Both the position numbers and the translations under genes were made by a program. A DNA stretch of 40,204 nt, from contig JACZRQ010000012.1 in the NCBI GenBank assembly GCA_022574655.1, forward strand, positions 1 to 40,204. The letters are read 5' to 3'. The notes below the pieces were generated by a model. It was not told the origin of the DNA. It searched no databases and was given only the letters and a program-made list of their open reading frames with translations. This DNA comes from Chloroflexota bacterium (GTDB taxonomy: Bacteria; Chloroflexota; Dehalococcoidia; SM23-28-2; RBG-16-64-32). Shown in pieces: positions 7,613-14,955 of the stretch. The number at the start of each line of letters is the position of its first letter. Position 1 is the first letter of the stretch.

Positions 7613-9492
7613 GTCGCGGAGGGTACTGCTTCGGACTCGGCCTGCGTCTGGTCGGTCTTCACCACAGCCGCAAACACCGCAACCATATCTGAGTCGAGCT
7701 GCGTCCCGGACGAGCGAACCAACTCTTCGTAGGCGTCCTCGCCGGACAGAGCTGCCTTGTACGGTCGGTCCAACGTGATAGCCGCGTAAGCGTCAGCGAC
7801 CGCCAGCACCCGCGACAGATATGGAACGTCATCCCCGGCCAGTCCATCTGGGTAACCCGTGCCGTCCCAGCGCTCGCGAAGGTGACGGACGACCTGCCGC
7901 ACCTCATCCGAGTTAGGAACATCGACGATGAGCTGACTCGCTATCTCAATTTGATGGCGCACTATCGCCAGCTCCCCGGCATCGAGCACACCGGGCTTGC
8001 ACAAGATGTGTCCGGGCACACCAACCTTACCGACATCGTGCAAAAGCGCCGCCAGGCGAAGAACGCGATGCGCCGAAGGCGACAGGTCGAGCCGCTGCGC
8101 TAGCGCGGCGACGTACTCAGCAGTCTTCTCTGAGTGCACTCTCGTGTAGTTGTCCCGGCGGTCCACCTCGTCCACGATCCGGTCCAAGAGCCCATAGACA
8201 CCGATCGTCCGCTCGCCTTGGCCGTTCCCACCACGAGTCGTCGGCCGGCTCTTGTTCTGGTTCTTAGCTTGATACAATCGCGCATCCGCAGCGCCCAGCA
8301 GCCCCTGCCGGTTGTCCGCGTCATGCGGGAAGACCGCATAGCCACCGGAGACCCGAACGCGAAACATCCCGCTCACCGGCGGCGCGGAGACGGACAACCA
8401 ATCCTGAAAAGCCTCGATCAGAGCCCGTGCCTGAAGCTCCGTATGACCAGGCAGGACAACCATGAACTCGTCACCGCCGGACCGGCCAACGATGCCCACC
8501 CGTTCCGTCATCAGCCGTAGCTGACCGGCGACGGTCTGCAGCACACGATCGCCGGCACCATGACCGAGCGTATCGTTGAACGCCTTGAAGTTATCGATAT
8601 CCAGGAAGAGTACCGCCACTTCGCGGTCGCGCTTCCCGGCAGCGCTGATCACACGGTGGAGATATGACTGCATGAAACGATAGTTGTAGGCGCCCGTGAC
8701 GAAGTCGATGTCGGCCCTTTTCTGCATCTCCTCGTACTGGCGCGCTCGCTTGAAGGCAACCCCCATCTGTCGGCCCAGACCGCCCACAATGTCCCACTGA
8801 CACGCATCCCAGACCCCGCCGCCTGTCTCGATCTCCAACACTCCCTCAACATCTTCTTTCGCGAGAAGTGGCAGAAAAAGCGTAAACGGCGAGTCGTGCG
8901 CCGGCCGCTCCCTGCTTGGCTGGCCCGATGACCCAATCACGATGACCGGCTCGCCGCCGCGCGCGGCCTTCCGGGCCAGAGCCGCGCTCTCACGATCCTC
9001 TGGCAGCGACTTTCCTGAGCCAGGGTCGACGGTCTCCCCGGATAGATATGCGAACGGTAGCCCATCGCCGTCCAGGCGCCAGAACGTGGCATTCTCGGAA
9101 CCCAGGTGACCCGTCGTGAACTCCACCGCTGCGGCCGCCACCTGCCGTGCACCACACTCCCCGCCGAGAGCGTCCGTAAGCAGACCGGTTAACCGCAGTT
9201 GTTCGTTACGATCGTCGAGCGCCCTCGCACACACCAGTGCATCAGTTTCTGTGCGCTCCGCTCGGGAGAGGACCGCGATCTGAATCAGGAGCTGAAAGGC
9301 AACCAGCAGTGCCCCGACTCCGCCGAAGCCGACCACCACATCGCGTGACACGAACAAGACATCGCCGGCAACAAGATAGCCGATCGCGAACGAAAGACCA
9401 CTAGCGAGAATGACGCCCGTGCTGAGCAGTATTGTTCTGAGCCAACGCGTTCGGCGAGGTCTCTGAACTTCGGTTGCCTGCATCACTGCCAA
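7609..9492 (-). CDS. Membrane GAF-GGDEF-HD-GYP protein (c-di-GMP turnover)
   Basis: This 627-residue protein combines a diguanylate cyclase and an HD-GYP phosphodiesterase domain. Two membrane helices (about 19-42 and 52-74) are followed by a GAF-like segment (about 90-250), then a GGDEF domain with GRSGGDEF intact and the metal site FLDIDNFKAFND. The usual RxxD product-inhibition site before GGDEF is absent (ERVG instead), so cyclase activity may escape feedback. The HD-GYP domain has LLHDVGKVGVP and ERWDGTGYPDGL, but the histidine pair normally found just before ERWDG reads L-R, so metal binding may be altered. Starts at TTG 9492, GTG 9486 and ATG 9483 are all possible. A GGAGG at about 9495-9499 favours 9486 or 9483. 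Confidence 0.88.
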   Translation of the reverse strand: MAVMQATEVQRPRRTRWLRTILLSTGVILASGLSFAIGYLVAGDVLFVSRDVVVGFGGVGALLVAFQLLIQIAVLSRAERTETDALVCARALDDRNEQLRLTGLLTDALGGECGARQVAAAAVEFTTGHLGSENATFWRLDGDGLPFAYLSGETVDPGSGKSLPEDRESAALARKAARGGEPVIVIGSSGQPSRERPAHDSPFTLFLPLLAKEDVEGVLEIETGGGVWDACQWDIVGGLGRQMGVAFKRARQYEEMQKRADIDFVTGAYNYRFMQSYLHRVISAAGKRDREVAVLFLDIDNFKAFNDTLGHGAGDRVLQTVAGQLRLMTERVGIVGRSGGDEFMVVLPGHTELQARALIEAFQDWLSVSAPPVSGMFRVRVSGGYAVFPHDADNRQGLLGAADARLYQAKNQNKSRPTTRGGNGQGERTIGVYGLLDRIVDEVDRRDNYTRVHSEKTAEYVAALAQRLDLSPSAHRVLRLAALLHDVGKVGVPGHILCKPGVLDAGELAIVRHQIEIASQLIVDVPNSDEVRQVVRHLRERWDGTGYPDGLAGDDVPYLSRVLAVADAYAAITLDRPYKAALSGEDAYEELVRSSGTQLDSDMVAVFAAVVKTDQTQAESEAVPSAT

Positions 9493-9523
9493 TTTCCTCC
9501 CACCTGCCCCGGATAGTTAGTTG

Positions 9524-9940
9524 CTAGAGTTGTTGAAGCAAGGGACTCGAGTCGTGTGTGACCACGCCCTTGAGCTTCCTGAGACCCCGGACCAGGGCTG
9601 AGACAACGGTGTCTTCATGGACCTGGAGGAGGCTTCCGACTTGACCCCTTGTAAGCTGCGCGTCGAACATCAGCGCCAGGACTTCGCTCTCCGGAGCGCT
9701 GAGGCCGCCATTCGCCTTCGGCGAACTCTTCCCAGATTCTTCACACAGTTCTCTGGCAACGCTGAAAAGCGCCACCGCGAAGTCCTTATCGCTCAAGATG
9801 GCGCCGCGGTTGAAGACCCGAGCGAACGCCCCGGTTACGATCTCTCGGCAGCGCTCATCATCATCGGCCCAACGGTGGACATATGCGAAGACTCTTGGAA
9901 AGTACGCCGCGAATCGATCCCTCTGCGTCGGATCAGTCAT
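9524..9940 (-). CDS. Short, degenerate sigma-70/ECF-like factor
   Basis: This 138-residue protein resembles ECF sigma factors in outline. The N-terminal part (YFPRVFAYVHRW, then FARVFNRG and FAVALFSVARELCE) matches region 2, and the C-terminal part (SAPESEVLALMFDAQLTRGQVGSLLQVHEDTVVSALVRGLRKLKG) matches the region 4 helix-turn-helix. The intact ECF factor at 31577-32140 in this window has the equivalent segments YFPRVFAYIYARV and ALKFDAELPNAQIAKIM, which supports the relation. It is about 50 residues shorter than that protein, and the region 2 helices are reduced. It may be a regulator that has lost core-polymerase binding. It lies 31 bases before the c-di-GMP gene, so they are probably co-transcribed. 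Confidence 0.65.
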   Translation of the reverse strand: MTDPTQRDRFAAYFPRVFAYVHRWADDDERCREIVTGAFARVFNRGAILSDKDFAVALFSVARELCEESGKSSPKANGGLSAPESEVLALMFDAQLTRGQVGSLLQVHEDTVVSALVRGLRKLKGVVTHDSSPLLQQL

Positions 9941-10035
9941 TCAGTGTGACTCCGCTATCGTTGAAACTCGTTCCACATCCGCCTCCCGAACTGACTTCGG
10001 ATTCAGCGTAGCAGCGCACACACGCCCTGTGACGA

Positions 10036-10080
10036 ATCGTAAGTATCGGGGTAGTGAACGTGAGGTTTAGGAACGGTTAA
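10036..10080 (-). promoter_or_regulatory. Candidate second PHO box before the sigma-like gene
   Basis: On the minus strand three hexamers are spaced exactly 11 bases apart: TTAACC (10075-10080), TAAACC (10064-10069) and TTCACT (10053-10058). TACGAT follows 11 bases after the last one (10036-10041), where the -10 would lie. This is the same arrangement as before pstS. It would drive the sigma-like gene (start 9940) and the GGDEF/HD-GYP gene. The match is looser than at pstS and was found by eye. Confidence 0.4.
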
Positions 10081-10098
10081 GAGACGCGCTACGTACGG

Positions 10099-10866
10099 CT
10101 ATTCTTCGACGAGCTCGGACAGCGGATCGCCGTCACGGATGTGAGACCTGCGCTCCAGCATGTAGCCGAAGCCCCGGACGCAGAGAATGTATGGGTTCTC
10201 GGTGCGCTGGTCCCGCATCTTGCGCCGCAGGTTGGCGATATGTACCTTCACCAGGTTCTGTGCGTCCCGCTCACTGTAATCGTGCTGATGGACGGCGGAT
10301 AGAAGCGCCCGTGGATCAACAACACGCCCGGCCTGCTGTGCGAGAACCGCCAGCAACCTGAATTCAGTGGGAGTCAGATTGACTACCTCGTTGCGCAGGA
10401 TCACCTGGTACTTCTCCAGGTCGATCACCAGATTGCGTACCTCAATACTTCCGCCACCAGCTGACGCCGGCCTTGAGCGGCGGAGAAGCGAGCGAACTCT
10501 AGCCACGAAGACGTCAGGGTCAGCCCGCGACACGACAGCATCGTCCGCGCCCGCGTCCAGGACCGGGATCAACTCGTCTTCACGCTGCATTACCACGATA
10601 ATCGGGACTTCCTGCAGCCCTCGAATCACGCGACAAGCACGGACCGCGAACGAAGCGTTCCTTTGTGCCAGGACAACCAGCGACGTCGGTTCCTCGCGTG
10701 TCACCTCGAACAAGTCGTGAAGTTCCGCGCACGGCTGTACATCTAAATCAAGACCCGTCAACGCCTCAGTAAAGGACGCAGGCCAAATCTCGTTGTCCGC
10801 AAGCACGAAACACGTTTTAACGTCGACCGCGTTCTCGATGCGGCCATCGGTGATTGTAGCTTTCAT
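10099..10866 (-). CDS. Atypical OmpR-type response regulator without phosphoacceptor
   Basis: This 255-residue protein has a receiver-like domain (about 16-128) and a winged-helix DNA-binding domain (about 140-240; TPTEFRLLAVLAQQAGRVV, VKVHIANLRRKM, VRGFGYML). The receiver lacks the working parts. The phosphorylated aspartate position is A67 (LVVLAQRN), the conserved Ser/Thr position is M93, and the conserved lysine is R114 (VVSRADPD). The protein therefore cannot be controlled by ordinary phosphotransfer and probably acts constitutively, by dimerisation or by ligand binding. No kinase gene is adjacent. It lies downstream of the YhaN-like gene with a gap of 63 bases that could hold its own promoter. 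Confidence 0.85.
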   Translation of the reverse strand: MKATITDGRIENAVDVKTCFVLADNEIWPASFTEALTGLDLDVQPCAELHDLFEVTREEPTSLVVLAQRNASFAVRACRVIRGLQEVPIIVVMQREDELIPVLDAGADDAVVSRADPDVFVARVRSLLRRSRPASAGGGSIEVRNLVIDLEKYQVILRNEVVNLTPTEFRLLAVLAQQAGRVVDPRALLSAVHQHDYSERDAQNLVKVHIANLRRKMRDQRTENPYILCVRGFGYMLERRSHIRDGDPLSELVEE

Positions 10867-10929
10867 ATAAATTAAGCCCAGGACATACCGCCTGATCTAC
10901 ATGAGAGGACGGATCTGGGACGGCCTGCG

Positions 10930-13221
10930 TTACAGAGTTGCCGCTGGAAGTAGCGAAGATAGCCGATGAAGACGATGGCGATCGTCGTGTCCACGGCTAT
11001 CAAACCAATCGAGGATCGCCTGATCCTTGGTGAAGATCAACACCTGTATCCGGTTCGAGAGTTCAGCCAGGTAATCGAGCATTCTCGGCAACCGCTCAGA
11101 ATCCACGTCGACAAACGGGTCGTCGAGAATCAACGGCACAGGTTCGCCAACCGCGCTCATGTGCTGGGCAAGCCCGATTCGCATTAGTACGTAGGCCAGC
11201 GTACGAGTCCCGTGACTAACGGGCGGGTCCGTGATCACCTGCCCGGTCTCCGGCAAAAGCAGCGAGATACTCAATGTCGCCGGATCGACGTGCGCGCGTG
11301 TGTATCTACCAGCCGTCACCCGCTCGATTCCGTCGCTGAGGAAGGTCGTCACCGCCGGCGCAAAGTCGCGATACACGGACACCATCGCTTCCTCAATCGT
11401 CTGCGCGGCTATTCTGAGGGCTTCGCGAGCCCGGTCTAATGCCACGACACGGGACTGCCAGTAGCTGGCCTCCTCCTCCACCTCAGCCCGCGAGCGGTGC
11501 TGCGCCATCGTCAGCCTGACTTCCTCGCGGAGCCGCTCCGCCTTCAGCTCCAGATTCGTGCGCTGTTCCCGCAACCGATCGAGTTCACGCGCGAGATCTC
11601 GAGACGATCCGCGTTTCCTCCCTCGCCCAGCCGTCATGTCACCCTCGCTCTTGTCGGCAGCTCGTCGCTCGTAACCCTGCAACTCGCTCTCGATCTCCTC
11701 CAGCGTGCGATCTCGCAGAAGGAGATCGCAGCGTCCCTTCATCTCCGCGGCGGCTGTCGCGGCCCGCTCATAATTCTCGCGCTGCCGACAGGCGGACACG
11801 AACTCATCGAACGAGACCACGATGTCAGCCTCCGAATGAACGCCCGCGGCCTCGAACAAAGCAACGAGCCGATTCGCGACAGCCGCCAGCGCCGCATCCT
11901 CTGCATCGAGGCGTACTTGCGCCTCTGCCAGACGCTCGATCACCGGCGCCAGCCCGAGGTAGCGCCGATGACGCTCGATGAGTGACAGAGCATCATCGCG
12001 CGAGACGTTCAAGGCATCCGCATCGTCCTTCTCCCGAGGCGGAACGGACTTGCGAAGAACCAGCCGCACGACGTACTTAGCCGCGAAGGCAATTAACCCC
12101 GTGACAGAGCGAAACGAGCGAACCAGCCAAGAATCCTCCCGCGCGTACGCAATCTGCTCGAGCGAGGCGATCTGGCCCCCACTAAGACCACCCACGGAGG
12201 TCCGCAGAACTTCGAACTCTGTTCGCTCCGCAGACGCTATCGCCTCCTGGGTCTCAGTGAAAGCGATTCGCGTGGCAACCACAGACTCCTGCGCGCGCTC
12301 CCAACGCCCATAGAGCGACATCACCTCGTCGCGCTGATCGACCGGGAAGTTCGCGTACCGTTCACCAGCGCGCTTTGCCTCATTCGCTTTGGCAAGTGAT
12401 TCCCGGGCGCTTTCGATCGCTTCGAGTCGGCCTGACAGTTCGACGATTCTGGCCCGAATCAATTCGTACTCTGTGCTCTCGACACGCTCGTTCAGCATCG
12501 TCAGTTGTTCCTGTAGACCGTCCAATTCAGCAGCACGACCTGACAGGGAACCCCGTGCATCGTCGATGGCCTCAAGCTCCTTAGTCACGGCCGCCAGCGC
12601 CTCGCGCGCCTTCGGTAGCTCGGCGGTGCGCGCGCGATCGGAGCCGATTCGGGAAAGAGCCGTCTTCAACCGTTCTATCGCCTTCGTGGCCGAAACATCC
12701 CGCCCAGCGGTATCCGCCAGAGCGGCGATGGCATCTGCGATCTCTTTCGGCCCATTCTCCGCAACGTGGAAGATCTCGCCCTGCGATATGAACGCGCAGC
12801 TCTGGAAGACCGTCCGCGACATGCCGAGATGGCGCCGAGCAAAGGGAACGTTGCCGTGTCTGCTCCTACCGAAGCTGGACGCGATGTCCTGTCCAGAAAA
12901 GAGATCGATCAACTGGGTTGGAACGTCTGCCGTCGTGAAGTCGCGCCTCACCTCAAAGTCGCGTCCATCATCCATCTCGTACTCGAGCGATCCCCGATAG
13001 ACACCGCCATCCCAGGGACGAAAGCGCTCGTGCCGGGCGGACTCTTCCTGTCGAGCGCGATCGCCGTCGTAGAAACCGTACAGAAGAGCAGCGATGCCCT
13101 GCTGAAGCGTCGACTTCCCGGCCTCGTTTAACCCGTGGAATACGTTCAGCCCTGGCCCTAAGTCGGTACTGAAATCGTGAAGGCATCCGAAGCCTGCGAG
13201 ATCGATGCGCCTCAATCTCAC
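10930..13221 (-). CDS. SMC/Rad50-like ATPase of the YhaN type
   Basis: This 763-residue ATPase probably forms a DNA end-processing complex with the nuclease encoded just upstream. The N-terminal half-site has Walker A GLNEAGKST (30-38) in the RecF/Rad50 context RIDLAGFGCLHDF. The C-terminal half-site has the signature-like VSHGTRTLAYVLMRIGLAQ and Walker B LILDDPF. Long helical, charged stretches lie between them (coiled coil, about 170-320 and 400-610). A hydrophobic patch (about 370-395) interrupts the arm, as in YhaN proteins. I see no CxxC zinc hook, which argues against a standard Rad50/SbcC. Its ATG overlaps the nuclease stop by 4 bases. Confidence 0.85.
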   Translation of the reverse strand: MRLRRIDLAGFGCLHDFSTDLGPGLNVFHGLNEAGKSTLQQGIAALLYGFYDGDRARQEESARHERFRPWDGGVYRGSLEYEMDDGRDFEVRRDFTTADVPTQLIDLFSGQDIASSFGRSRHGNVPFARRHLGMSRTVFQSCAFISQGEIFHVAENGPKEIADAIAALADTAGRDVSATKAIERLKTALSRIGSDRARTAELPKAREALAAVTKELEAIDDARGSLSGRAAELDGLQEQLTMLNERVESTEYELIRARIVELSGRLEAIESARESLAKANEAKRAGERYANFPVDQRDEVMSLYGRWERAQESVVATRIAFTETQEAIASAERTEFEVLRTSVGGLSGGQIASLEQIAYAREDSWLVRSFRSVTGLIAFAAKYVVRLVLRKSVPPREKDDADALNVSRDDALSLIERHRRYLGLAPVIERLAEAQVRLDAEDAALAAVANRLVALFEAAGVHSEADIVVSFDEFVSACRQRENYERAATAAAEMKGRCDLLLRDRTLEEIESELQGYERRAADKSEGDMTAGRGRKRGSSRDLARELDRLREQRTNLELKAERLREEVRLTMAQHRSRAEVEEEASYWQSRVVALDRAREALRIAAQTIEEAMVSVYRDFAPAVTTFLSDGIERVTAGRYTRAHVDPATLSISLLLPETGQVITDPPVSHGTRTLAYVLMRIGLAQHMSAVGEPVPLILDDPFVDVDSERLPRMLDYLAELSNRIQVLIFTKDQAILDWFDSRGHDDRHRLHRLSSLLPAATL

Positions 13222-14330
13222 GGCGTGCGCACCTCCTGCCCGTCGAAGGCCCGCAGACCGTAGCGCATCGCCAACTCCAGCAACTCACGATCGCCTTCAC
13301 CATCGGTGCCCCGCTCTTGGATCAGCCGTACGAACGCACCCTTCGTGGTCGATTCCTCGGCCAACTCCTCCAGATCGTAGCTTGGTTCGGTTCGGTCGAC
13401 GAGGTCGAGATACGTGAAGCGCTCTGCGCACATGTTATAGAGAGCGCCAGTATCAAGGTCGACATCCCGATTCAGCTGCCCCTCGAGGATCACGCGTTGG
13501 ATCACCGGCGCTTCAAGCTCGACGATAGCACTGCGCACCTCGTCTGACGTCACGAGATCGGTAACATCAAGGTGGTGGGTCCGATAGCGAACGCGGCCAA
13601 ACCGTACCGGCTGCGGCTCAACTGTTGAGCCATCGATATCGAGGCGGAGGACGAAGTGCTCGCCCTCTTCGGAAAAGTCCAGCGCCTCCGGCGTCCCCGG
13701 ATAGGCGAAGAGCGGTTTGCCGTCTTTGTAGACTCGCCCCGAGTGATAGTGACCGAGCAGCGCGAAATCCGCCCCGCTAGCGGCTATGTCTTCTGGCAGG
13801 AACGGCGCGTGCCCGGTCCTCTTCTCCGGGGCGCCACTCATGTTAGAGCCGTGGAAAAGAAGGACGTGCGGACCGGTGCCGCTCACCCGAAAGCCGGCGA
13901 CCAGGTTGCGCCGGACCTCCGGCCCATCGTGGGCCACTCCCCAAACGGTCACACCGCTGGGAAGCGATACCGGCCGCAGCTCAGTCGCGGAGAAGATCGT
14001 CACGTTCGATGGCCAGTCGACCCTCCGATACAGGGAGTCGGGTACGTACGGATCGTGGTTGCCGGGCGAGATCAGGACGGGGACGGTCTCGAGACGGGCG
14101 AACTGTTGCGCGAGGAAGTTGCCCGTATCGAGCGTGGCGCGGTCGTGCTCGTAGAGATCACCGCCGATGGTCAGAGCGTCGGCACCGACCTCAAGCGTCA
14201 AATCCACCAGGCGGCGGATCGCCGCACGCAGTTCCTCTCGCCGGGCAGCGGCGATGCCGGACATCATTCCAAGACCGCTGAAAGCGCGGTCCAGATGAAC
14301 GTCAGCCGTGTGGATGATTGTGGTAGGCAT
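13218..14330 (-). CDS. Metallophosphoesterase DNA exonuclease (YhaO/SbcD/Mre11 type)
   Basis: This 370-residue calcineurin-like phosphoesterase has all five metal-binding motifs: D10-x-H12 (TADVHLDRAF), D58 (TIGGDLYEHD), N91-H92 (SPGNHDPY), the histidine of LLFHGS and GHYHSG. The order and the N-terminal IHTADVHLD sequence are those of the Mre11/SbcD/YhaO nucleases. The C-terminal part (about 250-370) would be the capping and ATPase-binding region. It overlaps the downstream SMC-like ATPase by 4 bases, so the two are surely co-expressed, and together they are best read as a double-strand-break processing nuclease. The ATG at 14330 is preceded by an AT-rich stretch that could hold the promoter. 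Confidence 0.9.
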   Translation of the reverse strand: MPTTIIHTADVHLDRAFSGLGMMSGIAAARREELRAAIRRLVDLTLEVGADALTIGGDLYEHDRATLDTGNFLAQQFARLETVPVLISPGNHDPYVPDSLYRRVDWPSNVTIFSATELRPVSLPSGVTVWGVAHDGPEVRRNLVAGFRVSGTGPHVLLFHGSNMSGAPEKRTGHAPFLPEDIAASGADFALLGHYHSGRVYKDGKPLFAYPGTPEALDFSEEGEHFVLRLDIDGSTVEPQPVRFGRVRYRTHHLDVTDLVTSDEVRSAIVELEAPVIQRVILEGQLNRDVDLDTGALYNMCAERFTYLDLVDRTEPSYDLEELAEESTTKGAFVRLIQERGTDGEGDRELLELAMRYGLRAFDGQEVRTP

Positions 14331-14418
14331 TTAATTGATAACCTGCGTCTATCGTTTCTCCATTCTCATAGCAGTCCTCGCCGGAGTCAATAGGAAAGTG
14401 GACCATATGTTCTGCTGT

Positions 14419-14447
14419 TTGACCGATCGCTCCCCTCCTGATACGTT
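14419..14447 (+). promoter_or_regulatory. Promoter of the split-barrel flavoprotein gene (leaderless layout)
   Basis: TTGACC (14419-14424), 17 bases, then TACGTT (14442-14447). Transcription would start near 14454, about 3 bases before the ATG at 14457, so the mRNA is predicted to be leaderless. Both hexamers and the spacing are identical to those of the thiD promoter in this window. Confidence 0.65.
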
Positions 14448-14456
14448 CCAACCGCC

Positions 14457-14942
14457 ATGCCACGCAAACTCTCGAAAAGCGAACGAGAAGCGTTCCTCCG
14501 GGGCCGCCACGTCTGCGTGCTGAGCACCATCGGACCGGACGGAAAACCGGTGCTCACCCCCATCTGGTACCTATACCGGAATGGACAAATTTTGATGCGG
14601 ACAGGCTCACAAGCCATCAAGACCCTCAACATCAGCAGAGACCCCCGCATAACCATCTGCGTCCAGGACGAGCGCCCACCGTACAAGAGCGTCACCATCT
14701 CCGGCACAGCGAGCATCGAGTCGCAACAGCCTGGCCTGGGGCCGCTGATCGCACGCCATTACCTGGGGGCCTTGGGTGGCGCTGTGTACATGCGAATCGC
14801 GCGCAGCGCGATCGAAGAGAGCGAAGAGGTCACCCTGGTCGTCACTCCTGAAAGATTCGTCACTCAGGATTTCTCGCCGGAGATGCCGCTCATCGGTCGG
14901 GTCTGGCTGCTCATGAAGCGAATCCTGCCACCGTGGCTTTGA
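14457..14942 (+). CDS. PPOX-class (F420/FMN-binding split-barrel) protein
   Basis: This 161-residue protein belongs to the pyridoxamine-5'-phosphate-oxidase-like split-barrel family. The N-terminal segment HVCVLSTIGPDGKPVLTPIWYLY, the middle element ILMRTGSQAIKTLNISRDPRI and the strand SVTISGTASI are typical of the F420-dependent PPOX subgroup. Such proteins reduce or oxidise small substrates with F420 or FMN, and the substrate cannot be read from sequence. The C-terminus ends in a hydrophobic segment (LIGRVWLLMKRILPPWL) that may associate with the membrane or close a dimer. The amidohydrolase gene starts 14 bases downstream. Confidence 0.8.
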   Translation: MPRKLSKSEREAFLRGRHVCVLSTIGPDGKPVLTPIWYLYRNGQILMRTGSQAIKTLNISRDPRITICVQDERPPYKSVTISGTASIESQQPGLGPLIARHYLGALGGAVYMRIARSAIEESEEVTLVVTPERFVTQDFSPEMPLIGRVWLLMKRILPPWL

Positions 14943-14955
14943 TCGCGACCAACTC

